The translations under genes and the position numbers were made by a program. A stretch of 55,535 nucleotides of DNA from Ruminococcaceae bacterium YAD3003 (GTDB lineage Bacteria > Bacillota > Clostridia > Saccharofermentanales > Saccharofermentanaceae): contig FNPA01000015.1 in the NCBI GenBank assembly GCA_900107185.1, positions 1 through 55,535 on the forward strand, written 5' to 3'. This document shows, piece after piece, positions 9,180 through 18,258 of the stretch. Under the pieces are notes generated by a model. It was not told the DNA's origin. It saw only the letters and a program-made list of their open reading frames with translations, and searched no databases. Position 1 is the stretch's first letter. Each line of letters opens with the position of its first letter.

Positions 9180-10274
9180 TTGAGTAAATATTGGAACAAA
9201 CTGATAAATGACATAGAGCCTTATGTGGCAGGCGAGCAGCCGAAGCCCGGCCAGAAGGTGATAAAGCTCAACACCAACGAGAACCCTTATCCGCCTTCAC
9301 CAAAAGTAAAGGAAGCTCTGGAGAAATTTGACCTGTCCACCTTAAGACTTTATCCTGACACCAATTCAACTGATGTCATTAAGGCTGCAGCTAAATTTGA
9401 CGGCGTATCCGAATCCAACATTTTCTGCGGAAACGGTTCAGATGAGGTCCTCGCCATCTGCTTCCAGACATTCTTTGAGAAGAAGGCACTGACGGGACTC
9501 CCGGTTCTGATGCCTGATTACAGTTACAGTTTTTACCCTGTATTTTCAGAGTTCTACGACATAAGAAGAGTTGCTATCTCGCTGAAGGAAGATTTCAGAC
9601 TCGATCCTGACGATTATATTGGCGTTCCCAACTGCGGAATTGTTTTCGCGAATCCGAACGCTCCGACATCCAGAGCGATCGCTGTTGCTGACTGTGCCAG
9701 AATAGCCGAAGCAAATCCCGATTCCGTAGTAATCGTTGATGAGGCATATGTTGCTTTCGAGAAGGATTATGAATCCTGCGTATCACTCATCGGTAAGTAC
9801 AAGAATATCTGTGTTGTAAGGACACTCTCGAAAGCATTCTCCCTCGCAGGAATCAGACTCGGTTATGCTGTAGCATCAGAAGAACTGATCGAAGGATTGA
9901 AGAGAGCAAGAGATTCATTCAATTCATATCCCGTTGACCGTCTGGCCCAGAAGGTCGCAGAGGCAGCGCTCCTCGATGTAGATTACTACAATGAGACACG
10001 CGCGAAAATAATTGCCACGAGATCATGGGTCGAGAAAGAGCTCGGGGAGATCGGTTTTACGATGCCTCCGTCATCTGCAAATTTCGTTTATGCCAAACCG
10101 CCGGTTGATTGCGGCACACTGTATCAAAATCTCCGCAATAAAGGTATACTTGTAAGATATTTTAATAAGCCCGTACTTAACGATTATCTCCGTATAACGA
10201 TAGGAACGGATGAAGAGATGAAAGAGCTTTTAAAAGCAATCAGGCAGGAGGTACAAGATGCCGAGAACAGCTGA
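9180..10274 (+). CDS. hisC: Histidinol-phosphate aminotransferase
   Basis: PLP-dependent class I/II aminotransferase (364 aa) converting imidazole-acetol phosphate to histidinol phosphate. It shows the N-terminal LNTNENPYPPSP motif, CGNGSDEV, FANPNAPTS, IVDEAYVAF and the PLP lysine at residue 218 in TLSKAFSLAGIRLGYA. The start is TTG 9180 with GAGG at 9167-9170 upstream; no nearby ATG fits. Its 3' end overlaps hisB by 17 nt. Confidence 0.95.
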   Translation: MSKYWNKLINDIEPYVAGEQPKPGQKVIKLNTNENPYPPSPKVKEALEKFDLSTLRLYPDTNSTDVIKAAAKFDGVSESNIFCGNGSDEVLAICFQTFFEKKALTGLPVLMPDYSYSFYPVFSEFYDIRRVAISLKEDFRLDPDDYIGVPNCGIVFANPNAPTSRAIAVADCARIAEANPDSVVIVDEAYVAFEKDYESCVSLIGKYKNICVVRTLSKAFSLAGIRLGYAVASEELIEGLKRARDSFNSYPVDRLAQKVAEAALLDVDYYNETRAKIIATRSWVEKELGEIGFTMPPSSANFVYAKPPVDCGTLYQNLRNKGILVRYFNKPVLNDYLRITIGTDEEMKELLKAIRQEVQDAENS

Positions 10275-10848
10275 GATCGCAAGACAGACAAAAGAGACTG
10301 ACATCAAGGTTAAGATCAATCTTGACGGCAAAGGCGTGAACAACATCGATACAGGCATCGGTTTCTTTGACCACATGCTCACAGCTCTTTCGAAGCACTC
10401 AGGTATCGATATGGATATCGTTTGCAAGGGCGACCTTAAGGTAGATGCTCATCACTCAGTAGAGGATGTCGGAATAGTTCTGGGTCAGGCTTTTAACCAG
10501 GCAATCGGTGATAAGGCAGGCATCAGACGTTACGGTTCTGCTTCCATTCCCATGGATGAGGCTCTGGGAACTGCTTCACTCGACATCTCAGGCAGAGCTT
10601 ATCTTGTATTCGATTGCCAGTTCTCAGGCGATATGTGCGGCGAGATGGATACACAGCTTTTCGAAGAGTTCTTCAGAAGCTTTGCATTTAATGCAGGAAT
10701 CACACTGCACATCGCATGCCCTTACGGTGCCAACGATCACCACAAGGCAGAAGCTATGTTCAAGGCTTTGGCAAGAGCCCTGAGACAGGCAACAGAGATC
10801 GATCCCAGATTCGAAGGCGAGATCGTCTCAACAAAAGGCAGCTTATAA
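10258..10848 (+). CDS. hisB: Imidazoleglycerol-phosphate dehydratase
   Basis: Monofunctional IGP dehydratase (196 aa); the phosphatase domain found in the enterobacterial fusion is absent. The manganese-binding His/Glu motifs are present: FFDHMLTALSKHSG, DAHHSVEDVG and the C-terminal NDHHKAEAMFKALARAL. AGGAGGT lies inside the end of hisC and serves ATG 10258. A histidinol-phosphate phosphatase gene (hisN or hisK) is not in this operon and must be elsewhere. Confidence 0.97.
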   Translation: MPRTAEIARQTKETDIKVKINLDGKGVNNIDTGIGFFDHMLTALSKHSGIDMDIVCKGDLKVDAHHSVEDVGIVLGQAFNQAIGDKAGIRRYGSASIPMDEALGTASLDISGRAYLVFDCQFSGDMCGEMDTQLFEEFFRSFAFNAGITLHIACPYGANDHHKAEAMFKALARALRQATEIDPRFEGEIVSTKGSL

Positions 10849-10868
10849 TTTTTTTGGAGGATATATAA

Positions 10869-11750
10869 ATGCTTATTAAGGATACTGATTTTATCGATCA
10901 GCCGATGCTCTCAAAGGGCAAGGTAAGAAACATCTACGATCTCGGCGACTCACTTCTTTTGGTCGTTACAGACAGAATCTCAGCTTTCGATGTTATTTTC
11001 GATGAGCTGATTCCTGACAAGGGAAGGGTTCTCTCTTCTATTTCCGAGTTCTGGTTTGATTTCACAAAGGACATCATTCCTAACCACGTCATCACAACTG
11101 ATGTTTCAAAGTATCCTATGGGTTTCGACAAGTATAAGGAAGAACTCCAGGGAAGATCAATGCTCGTTAAGAAGGCTCAGATGCTTCCTGCAGAGTGCAT
11201 CGTAAGAGGTTACCTCGAAGGTTCCGCTCTTAAGGAATACAAAAAGTCCGGTACAGTCGGAGGCATCAAGATGCCTGAAGGAATGCTCCAGGGTGACAAG
11301 CTCCCTGAGCCTTTGTTCACACCTTCAACAAAGGCTGATGAAGGACATGACATCAACATCACATACGAGCAGCTCGTAGACCTCATCGGTGAGGCTGACG
11401 CTTCTGCTCTTAGAGATGCATCTCTTGCTCTCTACAAGAAGGTTTCAGAGTTCGCACTCACAAAGGGATTGATCCTTGCAGATACTAAATTCGAGTTCGG
11501 TAAGATCGACGGCGTTCTCACAGTATGCGATGAGATGTTCACACCCGACTCTTCAAGATTCTGGGATGCAGCAGAGTATGAACCCGGTCACGCTCAGAAG
11601 AGCTTTGATAAGCAGTTCCTCAGAGAGTGGCTCGAGACACTCGATTGGGATAAGACATATCCTGCTCCTACTCTTCCTGATGAGATCATCGAGAAGACAG
11701 CTGCTAAATACCGTGAGTGCTATTCACGTATAACAGGAAAGGAAATCTGA
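10869..11750 (+). CDS. purC: Phosphoribosylaminoimidazole-succinocarboxamide synthase
   Basis: SAICAR synthetase of purine synthesis: joins CAIR and aspartate with ATP (293 aa). Marks are GKVRNIYDLGDSLLLVVTD at the N-terminus, then SAFDVIF, ECIVRGYLEGSALKEY and DTKFEFG. TTGGAGG precedes ATG 10869. It is embedded in the histidine operon between hisB and hisH. That makes biochemical sense, since HisH/HisF release AICAR, an intermediate lying downstream of PurC in purine synthesis. No other pur gene is nearby; purF lies at 29314. Confidence 0.96.
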   Translation: MLIKDTDFIDQPMLSKGKVRNIYDLGDSLLLVVTDRISAFDVIFDELIPDKGRVLSSISEFWFDFTKDIIPNHVITTDVSKYPMGFDKYKEELQGRSMLVKKAQMLPAECIVRGYLEGSALKEYKKSGTVGGIKMPEGMLQGDKLPEPLFTPSTKADEGHDINITYEQLVDLIGEADASALRDASLALYKKVSEFALTKGLILADTKFEFGKIDGVLTVCDEMFTPDSSRFWDAAEYEPGHAQKSFDKQFLREWLETLDWDKTYPAPTLPDEIIEKTAAKYRECYSRITGKEI

Positions 11751-11754
11751 TTCC

Positions 11755-12378
11755 TTGATAGCAATAGTAGACTACGGAATGGGCAATCTGGGCTCCGTCG
11801 AGAAAGCTTTAAGATATATCGGAGAAGACTGTAAGATCACTTCAGATGCAGCTGATCTTATGGATGCATCGGGAGTAATTCTTCCCGGTGTCGGCAGTTT
11901 TGCTCCCGCGATGGATGAGCTCACTAACAGGGATCTCATCAGTCCTCTTATCGGTTGCGCATATTCCGGAAAGCCTTTTCTGGGAATATGTCTCGGAATG
12001 CAGCTTATGCTCGAAGGTTCTGAAGAGAACATCATCGAGAGAAGAGAGACAAAGGGCGTCGTATCAGGACTCGGTATCATCCCGGGTTTTGTAAGACGTT
12101 TCCCTGACAACGGACTTAAGGTTCCCCAGATGGGATGGAATAATCTTACTGACGTAACAGGAAGACTCCTTACCGAAGGTGACTATGTCTATTTTGTACA
12201 CTCATACTTCTGCCAGCCTGATAACGCAGATGACATTGCCGCAAAGACTACATACGGTATCAACTACTGTGCGTCTTTCGAGCACGATAACATCTTCGGC
12301 ATGCAGTTCCATCCGGAAAAGAGCGGCGAAGCAGGACTCAATATACTTAGAAAATTTGCAGCGGAGACAAGAAAATGA
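11755..12378 (+). CDS. hisH: Imidazole glycerol phosphate synthase, glutaminase subunit HisH
   Basis: Class I glutamine amidotransferase (207 aa) that feeds ammonia to HisF. Nucleophile Cys79 in FLGICLGMQLM and the His186/Glu188 pair in QFHPEKSG complete the triad. TTG 11755 is the likely start because translation from it gives the conserved IAIVDYGMGNL beginning and AGGAAAGGAAA lies upstream. It overlaps hisA by ATGA. Its partner hisF follows after hisA. Confidence 0.95.
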   Translation: MIAIVDYGMGNLGSVEKALRYIGEDCKITSDAADLMDASGVILPGVGSFAPAMDELTNRDLISPLIGCAYSGKPFLGICLGMQLMLEGSEENIIERRETKGVVSGLGIIPGFVRRFPDNGLKVPQMGWNNLTDVTGRLLTEGDYVYFVHSYFCQPDNADDIAAKTTYGINYCASFEHDNIFGMQFHPEKSGEAGLNILRKFAAETRK

Positions 12379-13088
12379 TCATATTACCCGCAATCGACCT
12401 GATCGGAGGAAAATGTGTCAGGTTAAGACAGGGCAAATACGATGACGTAACAGTCTATAACGATTCACCGATAGACCAGGCGTTCATGTTCAAGGAAGCA
12501 GGCGCAACCTGGATCCATGTTGTTGATCTGGATGCGGCAAAGAGCGGTAAGCCTGAGAACCATGAAATCATCAAAGAGATCGCAGTTAAGACCGGTCTTA
12601 AGGTTGATACAGGCGGCGGTATCCGCAACATGGATACTCTCGCTAAGTGGATCGAAGAATACGGCGTATCAAGAGCGGTCCTTGGAACAGCTGCTGTTAA
12701 GAATCCCGAGTTCACAAGAAAAGCATTGGAAAGATTCGGCGACAAGGTTGCGATCGGCATCGATGCTCATGACGGCTTCGTATCTGTTGACGGATGGACA
12801 GCTGATTCTGAACTCAAGGCTGTTGATTTCGCATTAAAGTGCAAAGAAGCAGGCGCAACAACTGTTGTGTTTACTGATATCGCAAGAGACGGAATGCTCA
12901 CAGGTCCTGCAGTAGAGCAGACCAAAGAGATGGTGGAGGCAACAGGTCTTAGTGTAATCGCATCTGGCGGAATAGGTTCCAACGAAGACGTTGAACTCAT
13001 TAAGACTTCCGGCTGCACAGGTGTAATTATCGGCAAGGCTATTTACGAAGGAAAGGTGGATCTGGCTAAATGCTTACAAAACGTATAA
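12375..13088 (+). CDS. hisA: ProFAR isomerase HisA
   Basis: Beta/alpha-barrel isomerase (237 aa) converting ProFAR to PRFAR. It has the N-terminal catalytic aspartate in [14 protein letters not shown] (Asp8), VDTGGGIR, the second aspartate in AIGIDAHDG and the C-terminal phosphate-binding segments VIASGGIGS and [11 protein letters not shown]. It overlaps both hisH (4 nt) and hisF (19 nt). It is a homologue of HisF, which lies next to it. Confidence 0.96.
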   Translation: MIILPAIDLIGGKCVRLRQGKYDDVTVYNDSPIDQAFMFKEAGATWIHVVDLDAAKSGKPENHEIIKEIAVKTGLKVDTGGGIRNMDTLAKWIEEYGVSRAVLGTAAVKNPEFTRKALERFGDKVAIGIDAHDGFVSVDGWTADSELKAVDFALKCKEAGATTVVFTDIARDGMLTGPAVEQTKEMVEATGLSVIASGGIGSNEDVELIKTSGCTGVIIGKAIYEGKVDLAKCLQNV

Positions 13089-13843
13089 TCCCCTGTCTGG
13101 ATGTAAAAGACGGCAGAGTCGTTAAGGGCGTTAACTTCGTATCCTTAAGAGATGCCGGTGATCCTGTTGAATGCGCGAAAACATATAACCAGTCAGGTGC
13201 TGATGAACTCGTTTTCCTTGACATTACAGCCACACTCGAATCAAGAGGAACAACTGTCGAGATGGCAAGAAGAGTTGCCAACGAGATATTTATTCCTTTT
13301 ACTATCGGAGGCGGTATCAGAACCGTTGAAGATATAAGAGAGCTGCTTAACGCTGGCGCTGATAAGGTTTCTTTGAATTCTGCAGCCGTTAAGAATCCCG
13401 ATTTCATCAGGGAAGCTTCCGAAATGTTCGGTTCCCAGTGCATCGTATGCGCTATTGATGTTAAGGCCAGAGAAACCGGTTTCCCCTCAGGCTATGAGGT
13501 TGTAATTGCCGGAGGAACAAAGCCTACGGGAATCGATGCTCTCGAGTGGGCAAAAAAAGCAGTTGCTCTCGGAGCAGGTGAGATCCTTCTCACTTCAATG
13601 GATAAAGACGGAACAAAGTCCGGTTATGATAATAAGATAACTGCAATGATCTCTGAGAATGTCGGAGTACCTGTAATCGCTTCCGGCGGAGCAGGATCAA
13701 TGCAGGATTTTGCCGATGCAATTATCACAGGCAAGGCTGACGCGGTACTCGCTGCCAGTCTCTTCCACTTCGGCGAGATAAAGATAAATGATCTCAAGGA
13801 CTATCTTGAGAAAGAGGGCATCCCCGTAAGGAGAGTAGTATGA
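13070..13843 (+). CDS. hisF: Imidazole glycerol phosphate synthase, cyclase subunit HisF
   Basis: Beta/alpha-barrel cyclase (257 aa) that uses ammonia from HisH to form IGP and AICAR. Catalytic aspartates lie in [16 protein letters not shown] (Asp11) and CAIDVKA; phosphate-binding motifs are [20 protein letters not shown] and VIASGGAGS. It overlaps hisA upstream by 19 nt and hisI by ATGA. HisH and HisF are separate genes here, as usual in bacteria. Confidence 0.97.
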   Translation: MLTKRIIPCLDVKDGRVVKGVNFVSLRDAGDPVECAKTYNQSGADELVFLDITATLESRGTTVEMARRVANEIFIPFTIGGGIRTVEDIRELLNAGADKVSLNSAAVKNPDFIREASEMFGSQCIVCAIDVKARETGFPSGYEVVIAGGTKPTGIDALEWAKKAVALGAGEILLTSMDKDGTKSGYDNKITAMISENVGVPVIASGGAGSMQDFADAIITGKADAVLAASLFHFGEIKINDLKDYLEKEGIPVRRVV

Positions 13844-14217
13844 GTGACATGAGCATTGACCCTCATAAGATGTGGGCTAAGATGAAGAAGAATTCTGACG
13901 GTCTGGTTCCTGCCATCACACAGGACTATGAGACCGGCGATGTTCTCATGATGGCTTACATGAATGAAGAAGCCTTTGCCCTTACATGCGAGACAGGATA
14001 TATGTATTATTATTCAAGGTCACGCGATACTCTTTGGAAGAAGGGTGAGACTTCCGGTCACATCCAGAAGGTGATTTCCGCCAGCATTGATTGCGACAGG
14101 GATACACTTCTGTATAAGATTGACCAGACCGGAGCAGCGTGCCACACAGGCAACAGAACCTGTTTTTATACATTACTTAATGAATGGAATCCCGACGCGG
14201 ATGTTAAGGAGGAATAA
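13840..14217 (+). CDS. hisI: Phosphoribosyl-AMP cyclohydrolase
   Basis: Zinc/magnesium-dependent cyclohydrolase (125 aa) that opens the adenine ring of PR-AMP. Family motifs are [28 protein letters not shown], the DCDRDTLLY metal site and [13 protein letters not shown] with zinc-binding cysteines. This is the monofunctional form; the HisE activity is encoded by the next gene, 3 nt downstream. The ATGA overlap with hisF implies coupled translation. Confidence 0.96.
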   Translation: MSDMSIDPHKMWAKMKKNSDGLVPAITQDYETGDVLMMAYMNEEAFALTCETGYMYYYSRSRDTLWKKGETSGHIQKVISASIDCDRDTLLYKIDQTGAACHTGNRTCFYTLLNEWNPDADVKEE

Positions 14218-14220
14218 CCG

Positions 14221-14499
14221 ATGGATATTTTCAGAGAGCTTTACAGTGTAATTATGGATCGTAAAGATCATCCCGTAGAGGGTTCTTATACAAACTACCT
14301 TTTCGATAAGGGTACAGACAAGATCTCCAAAAAGCTCGGTGAAGAAGCTGTTGAGGTAGTAATAGCAGCTTCCCAGAGAGACAGAAAAGCAACAATTCAG
14401 GAGATTGCAGATCTCGAATATCATCTTCTCGTTCTTATGGCTGACCGCGGCATCACATTGGACGATGTCGAGACAGAGTTAAGATCGCGCAGAAGTTAA
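14221..14499 (+). CDS. hisE: Phosphoribosyl-ATP pyrophosphatase
   Basis: All-alpha MazG-like pyrophosphohydrolase (92 aa) hydrolysing PR-ATP to PR-AMP, step two of the pathway. The signature SYTNYLFDKGTDKISKKLGE, then EAVEVVIAA and the metal-binding EIADLEYHLLVLM helix are clear. AAGGAGG at 14208-14214, inside the end of hisI, is its ribosome binding site. Last gene of the operon; I see no strong terminator before the next promoter at 14520. Confidence 0.95.
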   Translation: MDIFRELYSVIMDRKDHPVEGSYTNYLFDKGTDKISKKLGEEAVEVVIAASQRDRKATIQEIADLEYHLLVLMADRGITLDDVETELRSRRS

Positions 14500-14519
14500 G
14501 CACTTTCAATATATTTTCG

Positions 14520-14549
14520 TTGACTTTCACCCCTGGCCTGTGATACAAT
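14520..14549 (+). promoter_or_regulatory. Promoter of rpmG-secE-nusG
   Basis: TTGACT (14520-14525), an 18-nt spacer and TACAAT (14544-14549), about 100 nt upstream of rpmG. It begins the ribosomal/transcription gene block. Confidence 0.7.
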
Positions 14550-14558
14550 CTTCGCGCT

Positions 14559-14625
14559 AGACCGTTCAGGTCTTGTTTTTAGTTGCGCGGAAATTGGCGC
14601 ACAAGGGTCAGAAAAGCCCTTGAAC
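14559..14625 (+). promoter_or_regulatory. Structured leader upstream of rpmG
   Basis: Just after the predicted transcription start come three small hairpins. The first is AGACC-GTTCA-GGTCT followed by TGTTTTT (14559-14580), shaped like an early terminator. The others are TGCGC...GCGCA (about 14584-14601) and AAGGG...CCCTT. The 5-bp first stem is short, so attenuation is only a possibility. Confidence 0.4.
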
Positions 14626-14649
14626 ACAACGTTTGGAGGTATTTGGACT

Positions 14650-14814
14650 ATGGCAAAGGCCGGAGCTCGCGATAAGCTGACTCTCGCATGCACAGAGTGC
14701 AAGCAGAGAAATTATCAGACATACAAGAACAAGAAGAACAATACAGAGAGATTAGAGCTCAAGAAGTATTGCCCCTTCTGCCGTAAGCACACAATTCACA
14801 GAGAATCCAAGTAA
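14650..14814 (+). CDS. rpmG: 50S ribosomal protein L33
   Basis: Small basic ribosomal protein (54 aa) of the large subunit. Two Cys pairs, CTEC and CPFC, show the zinc-binding form. ATG 14650 is chosen because TTGGAGGT at 14633-14640 is its ribosome binding site and the protein then begins [18 protein letters not shown], as in homologues. It heads the rpmG-secE-nusG order common in Firmicutes. Confidence 0.95.
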   Translation: MAKAGARDKLTLACTECKQRNYQTYKNKKNNTERLELKKYCPFCRKHTIHRESK

Positions 14815-14833
14815 TTCTTAAAGGGACGTAAAA

Positions 14834-15097
14834 ATGGCTGATAACAAAGGTAACATTTTTAAGCGCATCGGTAAGAAGATCTCTGATGTTTTTGCTGAGC
14901 TTAAGCGCGTAACGTGGCCTACAGGAGAGAAGCTGGCTAAGACAGCTGCTGTAGTTCTCCTCGTAATCGTATTTTTCGCTGTTTACCTTACGCTGATTAG
15001 CGGTGGCGGACGTTGGATTCTCGATAAGGTAGGTTTCTACGATATCGTTGAGACAACCGCTACAGAGTCAGTAGCTGAAACAACACCTGCAACTTAA
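14834..15097 (+). CDS. secE: Preprotein translocase subunit SecE
   Basis: Short SecE (87 aa) with the conserved amphipathic segment ending in ELKRVTWPTGEKL and a single transmembrane helix (about 34-56). It clamps SecY in the SecYEG channel. The C-terminus after the helix is longer than usual and ends in a Thr/Glu-rich tail (ETTATESVAETTPAT). AAAGGGACG upstream is the ribosome binding site. The position between rpmG and nusG supports the call. Confidence 0.94.
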   Translation: MADNKGNIFKRIGKKISDVFAELKRVTWPTGEKLAKTAAVVLLVIVFFAVYLTLISGGGRWILDKVGFYDIVETTATESVAETTPAT

Positions 15098-15162
15098 GCA
15101 GATGTTCTTCAGGAACTGAGTCCTCAGCAACACGGTACAGGTTAGTTTTTAGGAGTATATAA

Positions 15163-15711
15163 ATGCCGGATAATAATGAAGCCAAGTGGTATATAATTCA
15201 TACCTTCGGCGGTTATGAGAAGAAAGTTAAGACTTCCATAGAGAATTATGCCAAGGCCCAGGATATGGAAAACATTATCCAGGAGGTCTATTTGCCGACA
15301 GATATCGTTGTAGAGACAAAGAATGGCAAGCGTAAGGAAGTTGAGAAGCTGAGATTCCCCAACTATATCTTCTTGAAGCTCGTTTACGGCAACAATGATA
15401 AGGTTGATAAGGATCTCTGGTACAAGATCCGTAATACAAACGGTGTTACGGGCTTTGTAGCACCTGACCCCAACAAGCCGATTCCGATGACGGATGAGGA
15501 CCTGGTAAAGATGGGCTTGATCGTTCCTACGAGCGTTGAAGTCGATTACCGTCCCGGTGATCTCATCATCATCACAGACGGTCCTTTCAAGGACAGCAAG
15601 GCTGTTGTTAAGGACATCAATGAAGAGAAGCAGCAGGTTACTGTTACAGTTTCGATGTTCGGTCGTGAAACACCTGTAACGCTCGACTTCATTAAGGTAA
15701 GAAAAGTTTAA
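15163..15711 (+). CDS. nusG: Transcription termination/antitermination protein NusG
   Basis: NusG (182 aa) binds RNA polymerase and affects pausing and termination. The N-terminal NGN domain begins KWYIIHTFGGYEKKV; the linker and C-terminal KOW domain follow, with GDLIIITDGPFKD near residue 128. TAGGAG upstream is the ribosome binding site. It is followed directly by rplK, the normal order. Confidence 0.96.
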   Translation: MPDNNEAKWYIIHTFGGYEKKVKTSIENYAKAQDMENIIQEVYLPTDIVVETKNGKRKEVEKLRFPNYIFLKLVYGNNDKVDKDLWYKIRNTNGVTGFVAPDPNKPIPMTDEDLVKMGLIVPTSVEVDYRPGDLIIITDGPFKDSKAVVKDINEEKQQVTVTVSMFGRETPVTLDFIKVRKV

Positions 15712-15773
15712 TTAAGTTTATTAACAGCCTTTTGGCTGATTGATAATAAAAATCTATTTGGGAGGTGGCCAGT

Positions 15774-16202
15774 ATGGCTAAAAAAGTAGCAGGCTATGTA
15801 AAGCTTCAGATACCTGCAGGCAAAGCAACACCCGCGCCGCCGGTCGGACCAGCTCTTGGACAGCACGGTATCAACATCGCGCAGTTTGTCAAAGAGTTCA
15901 ATGAGAGAACAGCTAACGACGCAGGTCTCATTATTCCTGTAATCATTACAGTTTATGCAGACCGCTCATTTACGTTCATCACGAAGACTCCGCCGGTACC
16001 GGTACTTCTTAAGAAGACCGCTAAGATCGAGAAGGCTTCGGGAAGACCTAACGTTGATAAGGTTGCAACAGTAACATGGGAAGACTGCCTCAAGATCGCC
16101 GAGATCAAGATGCCTGATGTAAACGCTGCTGATGTAGAAGCATGCGCAAGAATGGTTGCAGGCACAGCACGTTCCATGGGAATCGTTGTAAAGAAAGACT
16201 AA
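15774..16202 (+). CDS. rplK: 50S ribosomal protein L11
   Basis: L11 (142 aa) of the GTPase-associated centre of the large subunit. Conserved sequence: [25 protein letters not shown] N-terminal domain ([16 protein letters not shown]), [18 protein letters not shown] and C-terminal RNA-binding [11 protein letters not shown] 15774 is chosen; GGGAGGTGG at 15759-15767 is its ribosome binding site, so the in-frame GTG at 15765 cannot be the start. Lies between nusG and rplA. Confidence 0.97.
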   Translation: MAKKVAGYVKLQIPAGKATPAPPVGPALGQHGINIAQFVKEFNERTANDAGLIIPVIITVYADRSFTFITKTPPVPVLLKKTAKIEKASGRPNVDKVATVTWEDCLKIAEIKMPDVNAADVEACARMVAGTARSMGIVVKKD

Positions 16203-16218
16203 GAAAGGAGAATAGAGT

Positions 16219-16911
16219 ATGAAAACAGGCAAAAGATATGCTGAGCTCTCAAAGCTCGTAGATAAGTCTACACTCTATGATCCTTCTGAAGCAGCTAAGC
16301 TTGTTTGCGAAACAGGTAAGGCTAAGTTCGATGAGACTGTAGAGCTTCACGTAAGACTCGGTGTAGACTCCAGACACGCTGACCAGCAGGTTAGAGGTGC
16401 TGTAGTTCTTCCTCATGGTACAGGTCGTTCAAAGAGAGTTTTGGTTCTCGCTAAGGGTCCTAAGGCTGATGAAGCTAAGGAAGCTGGTGCAGAGTTCGTT
16501 GGTGATGACGATATGATCGATAAGATCCAGAAAGAGAACTGGTTCGATTTCGATGTTATCATCGCTACACCTGACATGATGGGTAAGCTCGGTAGATTAG
16601 GTAAGGTTTTGGGTCCTAAGGGCTTGATGCCTAACCCTAAGGCAGGTACTGTTACTATGGATGTTACTAAGGCTGTTAACGAAGTTAAGGCTGGTAAGAT
16701 CGAGTACAGACTTGATAAGTCAAACATCATTCACTGCCCCGTCGGCAAGGTTTCTTTCGGTGCTGAGAAGATCGAAGAGAACGTTAAGGCATTGATGGAA
16801 GCAATCATCAAGGCTAAGCCGGCAGCAGCTAAGGGTCAGTACATCAAGAGTTGCTCTCTTGCATCTACAATGGGCCCTGGAATCAAGGTTAACGCTACAA
16901 AGTTCTCTTGA
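16219..16911 (+). CDS. rplA: 50S ribosomal protein L1
   Basis: L1 (230 aa), the mobile stalk protein of the large subunit. Clear features are [40 protein letters not shown] (given in two parts: [12 protein letters not shown] and [13 protein letters not shown]) and the C-terminal [23 protein letters not shown] precedes ATG 16219. In other bacteria L1 represses its own operon by binding the mRNA; I did not identify that site here. Confidence 0.97.
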   Translation: MKTGKRYAELSKLVDKSTLYDPSEAAKLVCETGKAKFDETVELHVRLGVDSRHADQQVRGAVVLPHGTGRSKRVLVLAKGPKADEAKEAGAEFVGDDDMIDKIQKENWFDFDVIIATPDMMGKLGRLGKVLGPKGLMPNPKAGTVTMDVTKAVNEVKAGKIEYRLDKSNIIHCPVGKVSFGAEKIEENVKALMEAIIKAKPAAAKGQYIKSCSLASTMGPGIKVNATKFS

Positions 16912-16935
16912 TTCTGATTAACTACAATTAAATAC

Positions 16936-17020
16936 CTTTCCTGCCAAAGACAGCAGGCGATTTCATTGCAATATGATTTCTGAAATGTCCGTTAAACGGG
17001 CGGCCGGCCGAGGAAGGAGC
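16936..17020 (+). ncRNA. Ribosomal protein L10 leader
   Basis: The stretch CTGCCAAAGACAGCAGGCG (about 16941-16959) and the later GGCCGAGGAAGGAG (about 17005-17018) match the conserved parts of the L10 leader found before rplJ-rplL in Firmicutes. The L10(L12)4 complex binds this RNA and represses the operon. The position 100-180 nt before rplJ fits. Ends are approximate. Confidence 0.75.
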
Positions 17021-17026
17021 TATTGA

Positions 17027-17096
17027 TTCTATTAAAGGATTAATTCGTCCCCCTTGGTTTGACCTGTCAGGTTACCCAGGGGGGTCTTTAATAGAA
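17027..17096 (+). promoter_or_regulatory. Long hairpin between the L10 leader and rplJ
   Basis: A perfect 11-bp outer stem (17027-17037 with 17086-17096) encloses a C-rich/G-rich inner stem (about 17047-17057 with 17076-17086). No long U run follows; A-rich sequence and the rplJ ribosome binding site follow instead. It probably acts with the L10 leader, as a terminator or a pairing switch; the mechanism is inferred. Confidence 0.55.
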
Positions 17097-17120
17097 ATAA
17101 AATAAGGAGGAAAAACCAAT

Positions 17121-17714
17121 ATGCCCAGTGAAAAAATTCTGGCAGCTAAGCAGCAGCGTGTTGAAGATCTCGTTTCTGAACTTAAGGGCGCTACTACATA
17201 TGTATTTGTCGCTACACGCGGACTTACTGTTGCTCAGGACACAGAAATGCGTGCAGAGCTCCGTAAGGCTGGCGTTAAGTTCGCGGTTATCAAGAACACA
17301 GTTTTGAGACGTGTTTTCGCAGAGCTTGGCTTCGAAGGACTTGATGAATTATTCCAGGGACCTACAGCAGTAGGTTACTCTGAAGATATCATCGCTCCTG
17401 CAAAGATACTCGCTAAGTACAGTGAGGACTTTGAACCCATGGAGATCAAGGGCGGTATTATCGATGGTAAGGTTGCAACAGTTGCTGAAATCGTTGCTCT
17501 CTCCAAGGTACCGGATCCTGCAACACTCCAGACACAGGTTGCATATTCTTTGCTTTTCCCTTTTACAAAGCTCGCTATGCTTGTAAAGGCAGTTGCAGAG
17601 AAGAAGCAGGAAGAAGGCGGTGAGGCAGCTCCCGCAACAGAAACAGCAGCAGTTGAGGCGCCCGCAGAGGCTCCCGCAGAAGAGGCTGCACCCGCGGAAA
17701 CACCCGCAGAGTAA
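17121..17714 (+). CDS. rplJ: 50S ribosomal protein L10
   Basis: L10 (197 aa) anchors L7/L12 dimers to the ribosomal stalk. N-terminal sequence with VATRGLTVAQDTEMRAELR-type segment (GLTVAQDTEMRAELRKAG), VIKNTVLRRV and the central FQGPTAVGYS are typical. About 30 residues at the end form an Ala/Glu/Pro-rich tail (PAEAPAEEAAPAETPAE), making the protein longer than the usual 165-175. AAGGAGG at 17104-17110 precedes ATG 17121. Regulated by the leader upstream. Confidence 0.97.
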   Translation: MPSEKILAAKQQRVEDLVSELKGATTYVFVATRGLTVAQDTEMRAELRKAGVKFAVIKNTVLRRVFAELGFEGLDELFQGPTAVGYSEDIIAPAKILAKYSEDFEPMEIKGGIIDGKVATVAEIVALSKVPDPATLQTQVAYSLLFPFTKLAMLVKAVAEKKQEEGGEAAPATETAAVEAPAEAPAEEAAPAETPAE

Positions 17715-17745
17715 TTAGCTAAATTATTATAGGAGGAAACTTAAA

Positions 17746-18123
17746 ATGGCTAGTGAGAAAGTTACAAGCATTCTTGAAGAAATTAAGGGTCTCTCAGTTA
17801 TCGAGCTTTTCGATCTTGAGAAGGCTATTGAAGAGGAATTTGGCGTATCCGCAGCAGCAGTAGCAGTTTCAGCTGGTGCTGGCGCAGGCGCTGGTGCAGC
17901 AGCTGCTGAGCAGACAGAGTTCACAGTTATGCTCAAGAGCTTCGGCGATTCTAAGATGGGCGTTATCAAGGCAGTTAAGGATGTTCTTGGTATGGGTCTT
18001 AAGGAAGCTAAGGAACTCGTTGAGAAGGCACCTGTTGCTCTCAAGGAGAACGTTTCTAAGGAAGAGGCTGATGCTCTCGTTGCTAAGCTCGCTGATTGCG
18101 GCGGCGAGATCGAAGTTAAGTAA
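17746..18123 (+). CDS. rplL: 50S ribosomal protein L7/L12
   Basis: L7/L12 stalk protein (125 aa). N-terminal dimerisation domain ([19 protein letters not shown]), an Ala/Gly-rich hinge (about 40-58), and the C-terminal factor-binding domain with [19 protein letters not shown] and [18 protein letters not shown] precedes ATG 17746. A strong terminator follows, so this gene ends the block. Confidence 0.97.
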   Translation: MASEKVTSILEEIKGLSVIELFDLEKAIEEEFGVSAAAVAVSAGAGAGAGAAAAEQTEFTVMLKSFGDSKMGVIKAVKDVLGMGLKEAKELVEKAPVALKENVSKEEADALVAKLADCGGEIEVK

Positions 18124-18151
18124 TTTTATACTTACTTTAGAATTTGCTTTT

Positions 18152-18190
18152 CAAGGGTTGTCTCATTATGAGGCAACCCTTTATTTTTCC
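18152..18190 (+). terminator. Terminator after rplL
   Basis: Stem AAGGGTTGTCTCAT / ATGAGGCAACCCTT with a short loop, followed by TATTTTT. It contains the TGTCTCA...TGAGGCA core that recurs at 25116 and, slightly shortened, at 44072, always with a T.G pair at the same place. Confidence 0.88.
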
Positions 18191-18258
18191 TCTGTGAAAA
18201 GTAAAAGCACCTTTATATTTCCGTATTTTTTCTTATTCTGTCATGTTATTATCTGCAT

